DNA from: an uncultured bacterium | Lineage (GTDB): Bacteria > Cloacimonadota > Cloacimonadia > Cloacimonadales > Cloacimonadaceae | Direction: 5' to 3' | NCBI GenBank assembly: GCA_937924555.1 | Contig: CALDSN010000041.1 | Span: 1 to 14,829, forward strand | DNA length: 14,829 nt | Part shown: piece after piece, positions 6,517 to 14,829 of the stretch | Layout: every line of letters starts with the position of its first letter | Numbering within the stretch: position 1 is the stretch's first letter | The notes under the pieces: generated by a model | Databases searched by the model: none | What the model saw: the letters and a program-made list of their open reading frames with translations, nothing else | What the model was told of the DNA's origin: nothing | Translations under genes and position numbers: made by a program

Positions 6517-7719
6517 ATGGCTTTTGAGAACGAGATAAAGATAATCTCCCGAGGAGTGGAGGAAATAATCCCTCTGGAGGAGCTGAAAGGCAAGCTTGCC
6601 ATATCGGCAAAAGAGCAGAGACCCCTAAGGATAAAGTATGGCATAGACCCCACGGGTTATGATGTGCATATCGGGCATTTAGTGCCGATTCGCAAGATGC
6701 GGGAGTTCCAGGATTTGGGGCATACTGGGGTGATCATCATTGGTGATTTCACCGCCCAGATTGGTGATCCCACGGGGAGGGATGATTCCCGCCCACCGCT
6801 TACCCACGAGCAGATTAAGCTGAATAGCGAAAAGTATATGGAGCAGCTATACACCGTGCTTAAACCCGAACAGACCGAGGTTCGCTATCAGAGCGAATGG
6901 TTTGGGGCAATGGGGATGAGCGATGTGCTGAAGCTGATGGGCAAATTCACCCTGGCGCAGTTCATGGCGCATGATACCTTCCGCAAGAGATACGAGCAAG
7001 GCTTGTCCTTGGGCATGCACGAGATTATGTATCCCATCCTGCAGGGCTATGATTCTGTGGCGATAAACAGCGATGTGGAGCTTGGGGCAACCGAGCAGAA
7101 GTTTAACATTCTGTGCGGGCGAGATATGCAGAGATATTATGGCATGGCACAGCAGGTTGCGGTGCTTTCGCCGATACTGCTCGGCACCGATGGGGTGAAC
7201 AAGATGGGAAAATCCCTGAATAACTATATCGCCGTGTTCGATCCCCCCAACGAAAAGTTTGGCAAGGTGATGAGTATCCCGGATAGCCTGATAATGAACT
7301 ATTTCTGCTATGCCACAACCACAGATGCAGACGGCTTGGAAGCCATTAAACAAGAGCTTACCACGGGGATAAACCCGATGATTATAAAGAAACGCCTGGC
7401 GCGGGAGATTGTGAGCCTGTATCACGGTAATCAGGCGGCGGTGGAGGCACAGGAAGCCTTCGAGAAGCTTTTCTCCCACAAAGAAATCCCGGAAGACATC
7501 CCCGAATACGCCCTAAGCGAAAGCAGCATCAAACTGGTTAAGCTTTTAACCGATAGCGGTTTGTGTGCCGGAAGCGGAGAAGCAAAGCGGCTTATCCAGG
7601 GTGGGGGAGTGACCTTGGATGGAGAGAAGATAAACTCCTTTGATGCCGTTGTGGAGCCTCCTGACGGCAGCGTGCTCCGTGCAGGTAAGCGTAAGTTTAT
7701 CAAGATTAAAAAGATATGA
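6517..7719 (+). CDS. tyrS: Tyrosyl-tRNA synthetase
   Basis: 400 residues; charges tRNA-Tyr with tyrosine in the cytoplasm. Class I signatures are HIGH at 51-54 and KMGKS at 229-233 (variant of KMSKS). Tyrosine-pocket sequence YPILQGYDS (172-180) and the LGATEQKFN block (189-197) follow the TyrZ-like branch, as does GDFTAQIGDPTGR (76-88). The more usual form of the second block is LGGTDQKFN, so there is an Asp-to-Glu change. A C-terminal S4 RNA-binding domain covers about 340-400. The ATG at 6517 has an AGGAAGAG site just upstream; a 17-codon longer frame from a TTG at 6466 has no such support. The stop overlaps the next ATG (ATGA), so it is co-transcribed and translationally coupled with the M50 protease gene. 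A housekeeping gene with no damage visible. Confidence 0.96.
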   Translation: MAFENEIKIISRGVEEIIPLEELKGKLAISAKEQRPLRIKYGIDPTGYDVHIGHLVPIRKMREFQDLGHTGVIIIGDFTAQIGDPTGRDDSRPPLTHEQIKLNSEKYMEQLYTVLKPEQTEVRYQSEWFGAMGMSDVLKLMGKFTLAQFMAHDTFRKRYEQGLSLGMHEIMYPILQGYDSVAINSDVELGATEQKFNILCGRDMQRYYGMAQQVAVLSPILLGTDGVNKMGKSLNNYIAVFDPPNEKFGKVMSIPDSLIMNYFCYATTTDADGLEAIKQELTTGINPMIIKKRLAREIVSLYHGNQAAVEAQEAFEKLFSHKEIPEDIPEYALSESSIKLVKLLTDSGLCAGSGEAKRLIQGGGVTLDGEKINSFDAVVEPPDGSVLRAGKRKFIKIKKI

Positions 7720-8360
7720 TGACAGCAGCCCTATATAAGCTAATCACCAATGCGGCGATAATCGGCATTGTGTTTTACAGTATTATCCTGCATGAGTTCA
7801 GCCATGCCTATGCCGCATATCTGTTGGGAGATGATTCTGCCAAAAGAGCGGGCAGGCTAAGCTTGAACCCCATCCGGCATATAGATTGGTTTGGCACAGT
7901 GTTGTTGCCTTTGTTTTTATACTACACAGCGGGCTTTGTGTATGGCTATGCCAAGCCGGTGCCCTTTAACCCATATAACTTCAGGAATTTTAAGCGAGAT
8001 TCCGGTTTAACAGCATTGGCGGGTCCGGTGTGCAACATCTTGATAGCCATAGCTTTCGCACTGGTGTATCATCTATTCAGCTTCATCCCGATGCTGCAAT
8101 CCATAGCCTTTTATGTGGTGTTCATGAATTTGCTGTTGGCGGTGTTCAACCTTATCCCTGTGCCACCTTTGGATGGCTCAAAAGTTCTGGGCATGGCGTT
8201 GACGGATACGGCATATTACAAATGGACAATGCAGGAACGGAAAGGGATGATATATCTGTTTGCAGTCATCATAGGCTCCCGATTGTTGGGGTTGAACATC
8301 ATCGGGAAAGTAGTGATGCCTCCGGTGCAATTCGCCTTGCAACTGCTGGGTCTGATGTAG
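7716..8360 (+). CDS. Site-2-protease-like M50 family membrane metalloprotease
   Basis: 214 residues, almost entirely hydrophobic with about five or six membrane segments. The zinc-binding HEFSH (26-30) lies in the first segments. The third ligand motif, NLIPVPPLDG (145-154), has the usual N-x-x-P-x-P-P-L-D-G form. Both are intact, so it should be active as an intramembrane protease. AGPVCN (102-107) matches the conserved AGP block between them. There is no PDZ domain, which places it with the small YwhC-like group rather than RseP. Substrates of this group are mostly unknown. It starts inside the tyrS stop codon with ATG-ATG; either Met could be used. A TAG stop is followed by several further stops (TAA-CTAATAATAA) before glnA. 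The neighbouring genes suggest a shared transcript, not a shared pathway. Confidence 0.92.
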   Translation: MMTAALYKLITNAAIIGIVFYSIILHEFSHAYAAYLLGDDSAKRAGRLSLNPIRHIDWFGTVLLPLFLYYTAGFVYGYAKPVPFNPYNFRNFKRDSGLTALAGPVCNILIAIAFALVYHLFSFIPMLQSIAFYVVFMNLLLAVFNLIPVPPLDGSKVLGMALTDTAYYKWTMQERKGMIYLFAVIIGSRLLGLNIIGKVVMPPVQFALQLLGLM

Positions 8361-8409
8361 GCACCCCACCATAACTAATAATAAAATATAAGAGATACAG
8401 GAGTTACAA

Positions 8410-9831
8410 ATGGATCTACAAGCGATTCAACAAATGATCGAGAAGCATGAGGTTAAGGCAATTGACCTTAAGTATTGCGGTTTGGACGGAAAGTGGTATC
8501 ACATAACCTTCCCCGCCCGCAGGATAGCGAATGTGCTGCAAAGAGGAATCCCCTTTGATGGCTCTTCGATACCCGGAATGCGCAGTGTGGAGAGCGGAGA
8601 TATGGTGCTGATGCCGGATGTGGAAACCGCACATATAGACCAGTTCTTCGAGACCCCAACCCTTAGGATGATCTGCTCCATCTGCGATGCAGAGAGCCGG
8701 ATTGGAGTGAAGAAAGACCCTCGCAGCGTGGCTTTGAGAGCGCATGACTATCTGCTTTCCACCGGGATTGCCGATAGCTCTTTGTGGATTCCTGAGCTGG
8801 AGTATCACATGTTTGATACAGCACAGTTCAACTCGGATTCGTATAGTGCGGGCTATAACATCAGTTCCTGCCAAACAAAGGAATCACTCCCCGAGGATTG
8901 GGAAGATGTGGATGCCCTAAGTTTGGACGGGGTGAAGGGTTATCACATGGATACGCCTTTCGACCAGTTCTATGAGATACGCCAAGAGATTGTGGACTTG
9001 ATTGAAGATCAGGATATCAAGGTGCGTTACCACCATCATGAAGTGGGACTCTCTGCCCAGCAAGAGATTGAGACAGAGCTGCTTGCCTTCCCCCGAATCT
9101 GTGATGACGTGATGATTATGAAGGATATTATCCGCAGGACAGCGTTGGCGCATGGGGTTACCGCAACCTTTATGCCCAAGCCAATATTTAACCATGCCGG
9201 AAACGGGATGCACTTCCATATTATGCTGCATAAGAAAGGCAAGAATGTGTTCTATAAGAAAGGTGGCTATGCAGATTTATCCAAGGAAGCCATCTGGTTC
9301 ATCGGTGGTGTGCTGAAACATGGGCGTGCCTTGGTGGCGTTCACCAATCCCTCCACCAATAGTTTCAAGCGTCTGCTGCCCGGCTTTGAAGCACCGGTTA
9401 AGCTGTTCTACGGCTTGGCAAACCGCAGCGCTGCCATCCGTATTCCCCGTTATGCCAACACCCCGGAGAGTAAGAGATTCGAGTTCCGTACCGGGGATGG
9501 CACATGCAACCCGTATTTTGCAATGAGTGCTATACTAATGGCTGGTCTGGATGGGATAAAGAATAAGATAGATCCCGGTAAATATAACCTTGGACCATTT
9601 GATGATAATGTGTACGCTTGGAGCGAGGAAAAGAAGGCAAGCTTGCTTTCCATACCTGCTGATTTGGCAGAGGCAATGCAGGCATTGAGAGATGATCACG
9701 AGTTCCTGCTGCAGGGTGGAGTGTTCAACGAAGAGCTGATCGAAAGCCATATTGCCATGAAGATGAAAGAGCATGATGCGGTATGCAGCCGTCCTCATCC
9801 ACACGAAATGATGTTATATTACAATCTGTGA
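8410..9831 (+). CDS. glnA: Glutamine synthetase, type I
   Basis: 473 residues, close to the E. coli length of 469. It makes glutamine from glutamate, ammonia and ATP as a cytoplasmic dodecamer. Visible active-site elements are FDGSSIPG (49-56), metal ligands E129 and E131 in PELEYHMF, E211 and E219, the ATP/metal block KPIFNHAGNGMHFH (257-270), NPSTNSFKRLLPGFEAP (313-329, catalytic flap Glu at 327), NRSAAIRIP (338-346) and RFEFR (356-360). Alignment by eye puts Y402 (DDNVYAWSEE) at the adenylylated Tyr397 of E. coli, but the usual LYDLPPEE surroundings are missing, so control by adenylylation is doubtful. The FRTGDGTCNPYF block departs from the usual PDPSCNPYL. A GGAG ribosome site precedes the ATG. 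The 49-base gap from the M50 gene suggests the same transcript. Confidence 0.95.
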   Translation: MDLQAIQQMIEKHEVKAIDLKYCGLDGKWYHITFPARRIANVLQRGIPFDGSSIPGMRSVESGDMVLMPDVETAHIDQFFETPTLRMICSICDAESRIGVKKDPRSVALRAHDYLLSTGIADSSLWIPELEYHMFDTAQFNSDSYSAGYNISSCQTKESLPEDWEDVDALSLDGVKGYHMDTPFDQFYEIRQEIVDLIEDQDIKVRYHHHEVGLSAQQEIETELLAFPRICDDVMIMKDIIRRTALAHGVTATFMPKPIFNHAGNGMHFHIMLHKKGKNVFYKKGGYADLSKEAIWFIGGVLKHGRALVAFTNPSTNSFKRLLPGFEAPVKLFYGLANRSAAIRIPRYANTPESKRFEFRTGDGTCNPYFAMSAILMAGLDGIKNKIDPGKYNLGPFDDNVYAWSEEKKASLLSIPADLAEAMQALRDDHEFLLQGGVFNEELIESHIAMKMKEHDAVCSRPHPHEMMLYYNL

Positions 9832-9832
9832 T

Positions 9833-9849
9833 AGACTTGGAATGAGTCT
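9833..9849 (+). terminator. Weak stem-loop after glnA
   Basis: AGACT (9833-9837) and AGTCT (9845-9849) pair around a 7-base loop directly after the glnA TGA, followed by TGCTATTGTAT rather than a proper T-run. It may attenuate or end transcription before the C25 gene, but a five-pair stem is weak. Confidence 0.2.
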
Positions 9850-9894
9850 TGCTATTGTATCAGGGTACAAGTAAACTAACTTGAGGAAGTGTCC

Positions 9895-12800
9895 ATGAAG
9901 ATTGTCGCTTTTGTCGTACTCGCATGTCTGATTGCGAGTTTCGGGTTTGGGCTTGGAAATGACCAGGCCATTAAGTCTTTTAATTCTGCGTTTACCATGG
10001 GAGCTAAAAGTTCCTCGTGGATGCAATTGGGGTTTTCCCTACCTGACTATACAATAGAAAATGAGCAGGTTAGGGGAACTAACTACCAGAAACTCATCAT
10101 ACCTGAAGCCGCAATATTGATGCAAAGCGGGATGCCTGAGCTGCCGATTATCACTACTTCGGTTGCTGTGCCGGTGCATGGCAATGTAAGTGTGGAGGTT
10201 ATCTCTTCTCAGCAGCTTACCATCCCCAATTTCAGACCCTACCCGGTGCAACAGGGAGATAACTTAGATAGCCCCAAGAGCTTTCTGTTAAATAATGACT
10301 ATTACACAAACGGCGGGAACTACCCGGAAGCTGCTATACAATATAGTGATCCCATGATACTTAGGGACTTCCGCATCGTTACCCTGCAGGTGAATCCATT
10401 CTCATACAATGCACAGACCGGGGAATTGACGGTGCATAACGATATTCAATTCAGATTGAATTTCGATAATGCGGTTGGTGTGAATGAACTGGATAGCGAG
10501 CCTCAAGAAATCTCTGCCAGCTTTGCCAACATGTATGAGTCGTTCATTCTGAACTTTGATGACTATCGCAATCGCTTGGTGCCCAATACACCCCCCAGAA
10601 TCCTGATGATTTATGGTAATAACACCGATGCGAACTACATCAATGCCATAAATTCATTTGCTCATTGGAAGAGGCAGAAGGGCGCAGATGTGATGCTTGC
10701 CAGCACTTCCGCTACCGAAGCAGGAAGCTCCACGGACTCCATTCGCAACTATATCCTAGCCAAGTACAATAACCTTGCAACCAGACCGGATTTTGTAATC
10801 TTGGTGGGGGATGTATCAGGCTCTTACACCATTCCTGCCTATACTGTTAGCGGAGGAGGAGGGGACTATCCCTATACACACCTTGCCGGTACAGATATTC
10901 TGGGAGATTGCTTCATAGGACGTATTTCGGCAGAGAATCTGTCTGAGCTAACAACTATCTTAGCGAAGGTGTATCTGTATGAAAGAGATATCAACCTGAA
11001 CACTTCTGCTTGGTTAGACAAGATGTTGTTGGTGGGAGATTGGGACCCTTCGGGTATCTCCACTCAGTACATCAGCAAGTATATCAAAGAGCTTAGTTTA
11101 CTTACAAATCCTGACTATACTTTCACAGAGATATATAGTGGTGCACCAACCCCAGCAAGCATGAATGCAGCTTTATCGCAGGGAGTGGGGATGTTCAGCT
11201 TCCGTGGTTACCTGGGTATGAGCAGTTGGTCTCCATCGTCATCACTGACGAACGGTTACAAGCTTCCCCATGCGGTGATTATCACTTGCGGAACGGGTAA
11301 CTACGCAACAGGCACCGGGATTACAGAAGCCTTCATACGCTTGGGCTCCAGCGGAGCACCTCAAGGTGCAGTAACAGCCATCGGGATGAGCACTTCCAGC
11401 ACTCATACCACCTTTAACAATGTGCTGCATGGAGGTATTTTTGATGGAGTCTTTGTACATAATATGCGCACCATGGGTGAAGCGACCTTACATGGCAAAC
11501 TGTATATGAACCAGATTTTTGGGGTGTCATCACCTTCCAATGTGCAATCTTTTACCCACTGGTGCAACCTGATGGGTGATCCTACCATGGAAGTGTTCAC
11601 CGGCATCCCCAATCATTTCACGGTAACTTCCGAACCATCCATTCATCTTGGATTAAGCCTCTATGATGTTAGTGTTAGAGATACTGCTGATCTCCCTGTA
11701 GATGGCGCTGCCGTTACGCTAAGTATGGGAACAAACATTGTTGCCCGCGGCTTCACCGGAGCAGATGGAACTACTATTCTAATTCTTCCCGGCACATTAA
11801 CCATTGGCGATGCAGTGCTTACAGTCAGCCACCACAACTTCAAACCCTTGCAGAGCACGATAACAGTGCTTGATACACCCACGCTGGTTCCAGGAACCTT
11901 GGTTATTGATGATGATAATCTGGATTCTTCCATAGGCAATGGGAATGGTTTGGCTGGTAGTGGTGAAACTGTGGAAGTTCTATTTGGCCTTAGCAATACA
12001 GGAGCTACGGCTATAACAGGTATAAGTGGTACGGTTACTTGTGCCAGTCCCTTTGTCACCGTGCAGAATGCTGCCATTAGTTATCCTGCTATTGCAGGTG
12101 CAGAATCTGCGAACAACCTACAACCCATTGTGTTGCAGATAGCCCCAAACACTCCTCATGGAACCATGTTACGCATCCATTTGAACCTTAGCGATGCATC
12201 AATGCTTAGCTACGATGTGTCTGAGTTCATCCCTGTCGAAGCGGCTAAATTGCAATTCATTTCCTCAGCAATCACGGATGAGAATAACAATGTGCTTGAT
12301 CCCGGGGAACAGGCAGAGTTTGGGGTGACCATCAAGAATATTGGCACCACTGCTATAACAAGCCTTAATGCAACTTTAACCTCACTAAACGATCTCCTTT
12401 CCGTGACCGATAGTGAAGCCCAGTTTGAGGATATCCCTGCGGATGGTCAAGTTACCTGTGTTACAGATAGATTCAGCCTTAGTGCCCGTCCCGAGGCTTT
12501 GGTCGGCATGGTGCTCCCGCTTAGAATGAGAGTGTACAATAATGCCGGATTTGAGCAGTTCTTGGAATTCAGCATCACTTTGGGTCAAGTTAGCATTCAC
12601 GATCCCCTTGGTCCTGATGCACATGGCTATGTGATTTATGACTGGTTGGATATTGGTTATCCCGAAGCACCAATATTTGATTGGCATGGAATTGCACCTG
12701 CAACGGGTGGCTTGGGTACACCGCTTACCATCAATGATGGCTATGCCAGTGGAGATGAAGGTGACCAAGTTGGAGCAGTTTCTCTTGCAGTAGTGAATCT

Positions 12801-14829
12801 GCCCTTCCCCTTCCAATTCTATGGTAGAACCTACGAGCAGATTACTGTTTGTTCCAATGGTTTCATCGCTATGGGTGTAACTGCCAATGCAGAGTTTCGC
12901 AACTTCCGTCTTCCCGGTGCTATGGGCCCCAATGCCATGATAGCAGCCTTCTGGGACGACTTGGCTACGGTTAGTGGCAGTGGCATCTATACTTATTACA
13001 ACATCAATGCCCAAACCTTCACCATTGAGTGGTATAATATGCGCAACGGCGGTGGCTCCGGCACTTCTCCGGAGACCTTCCAAGTGATACTATACAACCA
13101 AGTTGCCTATCCTACCAGCTTTGGTGACGGACCCATTAAAATCCAGTACCAAACCTTCAATAATATTGACCAACAGACAGGGAACGAACATGGTAACTTC
13201 TGCACCATCGGTATTGAAGACCATACCGGAAGTGTCGGTTTGGAATACACCTTCAATAACCATTATCCCACTGCAGCTGCTCCCTTGAGCAACAGAAAGG
13301 CAATTTATATCACCAATGCCCCCACCTATCACTTGGCTTCTCACCTGGTGATTGATGGCACATATATTGCTGATGATAACTCCAATGGCATCTGCGAACC
13401 GGGTGAAGAAGTTAGCCTTGGTGTCAGCTTGCACAATTCCGGCAATCTGGAAGCGGATGGGGTGACGGCTACCCTAACTACCACAAGCAGCTTCGTTACT
13501 TTAAACACTGTAGAATCTGCATACTATCCTGTGGCACCGGGAACCAGCGGAGTGAACCGTATCCCCTTCTCATTTTCCGTATCTCCCTCCTGTCCCGATG
13601 GCGAAGTGCTGGAATTCAGCCTCACCGTCACTTCCGGAGAGAATGTGTGGCACAGGGATTTCACCTTCAGAGTGGAAGGCTCCAGTTTGAAGCTTCACTC
13701 CCACATGTTAGATGACCACAGCGGTAACTTCAATGGGATAATCGACCTCAATGAATCTGCCAATGTAATCGCAAACCTCTCCAACGAAGCGGCTGTGGCT
13801 GCCTCCAATGTGGTGATAAACCTTAGCTCCACTCTTCCCGAACTGCAAATCAGCACCCCACAGATTACCATTGATAGCATTGAACCCAACGAGATTCTGC
13901 AGTTGAATTTCGGGATTAATACTGCCAATGTCCCCGCTTCAGTTACCATGATTCCTTTCAGGATCACAGCGGTAAGCTCTAATGGCGGCTCGCTGGATAC
14001 CAATTTCCAAGTGCAGTATAATAACCCTGTAATTGTGAAGGACTTTGAACTGTCAAACGGTAACTATATCGCCGAGACAGGTTGGGCTTGGGGAACTCCC
14101 ACTCAGCTTACACCTCACTCGGGGCAGAAGCTATGGGCAACCAACCTAACCGGCTCATACCCCAACCTTGTACAATATAACCTCTATACTCCGGCTTATC
14201 TACTTAGTACGGGCAGCACCATGAGTTTCTATCACCACTATGCCTTCGAGAACGGATCTGATGGTGCAAATGTATCTATCTCCGCAGATGGTGGCGAAAA
14301 CTGGACTATCATCAATCCAACCACAAACTATAACGGTTCCAATCTAAATGGTTTGGGTGGAGAGATTGGCTGGACAGGCTCATCGGGTGGCTGGCTTAAC
14401 CCCAGCTTTAACCTTAGTGCCTATGACGGACAGTCTGTTATGTTCCGCTTCCGCTTTGGTTCGGACGCTGCAACTTCTAACACAGGGTGGTTCATTGATG
14501 ATTTCCAAATCAGCGGTGTGAACCAGAAGCAAGGTTATGTGCACGGTTTGGCATATCCCACTTCCGGCATCAGCCCCACTTTGGTGCGAGTTAGCTCCAA
14601 CCAGCGTTATACAACACACCCCAATGAGGAAGGCAACTTCATGCTCTTCCTGCCCAATGGCACACATAGCGTCGTTGCCAGTGTTGCGCATCACCAACCT
14701 TCCACCATCAACGATATGGTAATCAACGCTGCTACCCCGGTGCTGTACACGGAATTCACGCTTATTGATCTGCCCAAGCCCGTAAGCCCCGTGTATCATG
14801 TGAACAACGAAACCGGTTTGGTAACTCTT
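9895..14829 (+). CDS. Gingipain-like C25 family exported multidomain protein, 3' end off window
   Basis: At least 1645 codons, open to the right edge. The ATG has a GAGGA site 7 bases upstream. Residues 1-20 are a signal peptide. About 30-215 is a gingipain-type propeptide (LRDFRIVTLQVNPF). About 230-570 is the C25 catalytic fold, with PRILMIYGNN (235-244), FVILVGD, DCFIGRIS and a closing GDPTMEVF. The nucleophile Cys appears as C465 in IITCGTG. The block holding the catalytic His (normally GHG) reads FRGYLGMSSW around Y439. After an Ig-like stretch come four CARDB-like domains, each opened by a D/N/G-rich, E-containing turn: 673-692, 795-805, 1160-1171 and 1273-1288. A larger beta domain sits at about 905-1140. 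About 1381-1542 is a MAM/choice-of-anchor-like domain ending GWFIDDFQISG. About 1543-1630 is a carboxypeptidase-regulatory-like fold. A sorting tail is expected beyond the window. It is a secreted surface protein; proteolytic activity is uncertain. Confidence 0.88.
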   Translation, partial: MKIVAFVVLACLIASFGFGLGNDQAIKSFNSAFTMGAKSSSWMQLGFSLPDYTIENEQVRGTNYQKLIIPEAAILMQSGMPELPIITTSVAVPVHGNVSVEVISSQQLTIPNFRPYPVQQGDNLDSPKSFLLNNDYYTNGGNYPEAAIQYSDPMILRDFRIVTLQVNPFSYNAQTGELTVHNDIQFRLNFDNAVGVNELDSEPQEISASFANMYESFILNFDDYRNRLVPNTPPRILMIYGNNTDANYINAINSFAHWKRQKGADVMLASTSATEAGSSTDSIRNYILAKYNNLATRPDFVILVGDVSGSYTIPAYTVSGGGGDYPYTHLAGTDILGDCFIGRISAENLSELTTILAKVYLYERDINLNTSAWLDKMLLVGDWDPSGISTQYISKYIKELSLLTNPDYTFTEIYSGAPTPASMNAALSQGVGMFSFRGYLGMSSWSPSSSLTNGYKLPHAVIITCGTGNYATGTGITEAFIRLGSSGAPQGAVTAIGMSTSSTHTTFNNVLHGGIFDGVFVHNMRTMGEATLHGKLYMNQIFGVSSPSNVQSFTHWCNLMGDPTMEVFTGIPNHFTVTSEPSIHLGLSLYDVSVRDTADLPVDGAAVTLSMGTNIVARGFTGADGTTILILPGTLTIGDAVLTVSHHNFKPLQSTITVLDTPTLVPGTLVIDDDNLDSSIGNGNGLAGSGETVEVLFGLSNTGATAITGISGTVTCASPFVTVQNAAISYPAIAGAESANNLQPIVLQIAPNTPHGTMLRIHLNLSDASMLSYDVSEFIPVEAAKLQFISSAITDENNNVLDPGEQAEFGVTIKNIGTTAITSLNATLTSLNDLLSVTDSEAQFEDIPADGQVTCVTDRFSLSARPEALVGMVLPLRMRVYNNAGFEQFLEFSITLGQVSIHDPLGPDAHGYVIYDWLDIGYPEAPIFDWHGIAPATGGLGTPLTINDGYASGDEGDQVGAVSLAVVNLPFPFQFYGRTYEQITVCSNGFIAMGVTANAEFRNFRLPGAMGPNAMIAAFWDDLATVSGSGIYTYYNINAQTFTIEWYNMRNGGGSGTSPETFQVILYNQVAYPTSFGDGPIKIQYQTFNNIDQQTGNEHGNFCTIGIEDHTGSVGLEYTFNNHYPTAAAPLSNRKAIYITNAPTYHLASHLVIDGTYIADDNSNGICEPGEEVSLGVSLHNSGNLEADGVTATLTTTSSFVTLNTVESAYYPVAPGTSGVNRIPFSFSVSPSCPDGEVLEFSLTVTSGENVWHRDFTFRVEGSSLKLHSHMLDDHSGNFNGIIDLNESANVIANLSNEAAVAASNVVINLSSTLPELQISTPQITIDSIEPNEILQLNFGINTANVPASVTMIPFRITAVSSNGGSLDTNFQVQYNNPVIVKDFELSNGNYIAETGWAWGTPTQLTPHSGQKLWATNLTGSYPNLVQYNLYTPAYLLSTGSTMSFYHHYAFENGSDGANVSISADGGENWTIINPTTNYNGSNLNGLGGEIGWTGSSGGWLNPSFNLSAYDGQSVMFRFRFGSDAATSNTGWFIDDFQISGVNQKQGYVHGLAYPTSGISPTLVRVSSNQRYTTHPNEEGNFMLFLPNGTHSVVASVAHHQPSTINDMVINAATPVLYTEFTLIDLPKPVSPVYHVNNETGLVTL

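Noticed and set aside
6847..7479. Long minus-strand frame of 210 codons inside tyrS
   Set aside because: It is antisense to a clearly real synthetase gene; the composition is what the complement of tyrS codons gives. The same reasoning removes the antisense frames within glnA, the DUF4097 gene and the C25 gene.

Overview
The window looks like a chromosomal piece of an uncultured anaerobe of the Candidatus Cloacimonadota (Cloacimonas/WWE1) type, or a close relative in the Fibrobacteres-Chlorobi-Bacteroidetes sphere. This is inferred from three things: several large exported proteins of repeated Ig-like and jelly-roll modules, a C-terminal FlgD-like/type IX secretion (T9SS) sorting domain on one of them, and a gingipain-type C25 peptidase. 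No 16S gene or other phylogenetic marker is present to prove it.

Left third (1-4703, all on the minus strand). A truncated Omp28-like exported protein with a thioredoxin-type CPYC motif runs off the left edge and carries one in-frame TAG at codon 41. It is followed by a translationally coupled regulator pair: a DUF2089 zinc-ribbon/HTH protein and a DUF4097-like solenoid protein that share a small C-terminal motif. Next comes a 337-residue secreted protein with a T9SS-type tail. A candidate promoter overlaps a palindrome in front of it.

Middle (about 4800-6120). This is the most unusual part. A 154-residue HUH/Y1 transposase (IS200/RAYT type) on the minus strand sits between two arrays of a 13-bp palindrome, GTCCCGCTGGGAC or its complement. 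I count 13 copies: 10 perfect, two with a GAT loop and intact stems or one stem mismatch counted separately in the entries, and one strongly decayed. Most are preceded by a conserved TCTATCTAAAAT. Spacing falls into two classes (55-56 and 65-66 bp). The two flanks share a nearly identical 61-bp block exactly 891 bp apart. The arrangement resembles the REP/RAYT ('REPtron') domesticated transposon systems of Proteobacteria. A 400-bp stretch without a convincing gene follows.

Right part (6517-14829, all on the plus strand). tyrS (tyrosyl-tRNA synthetase) overlaps a site-2-protease-like M50 membrane protease by ATGA. glnA (type I glutamine synthetase) follows after 49 bp. A giant gingipain-like C25 protein (at least 1645 residues, running off the right edge) comes last. 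It has propeptide, peptidase, repeated Ig-like and MAM-like modules, and the expected catalytic His motif appears replaced by Tyr. The housekeeping genes are unremarkable. The exported proteins belong to the secreted, cell-surface repertoire expected of this lineage.
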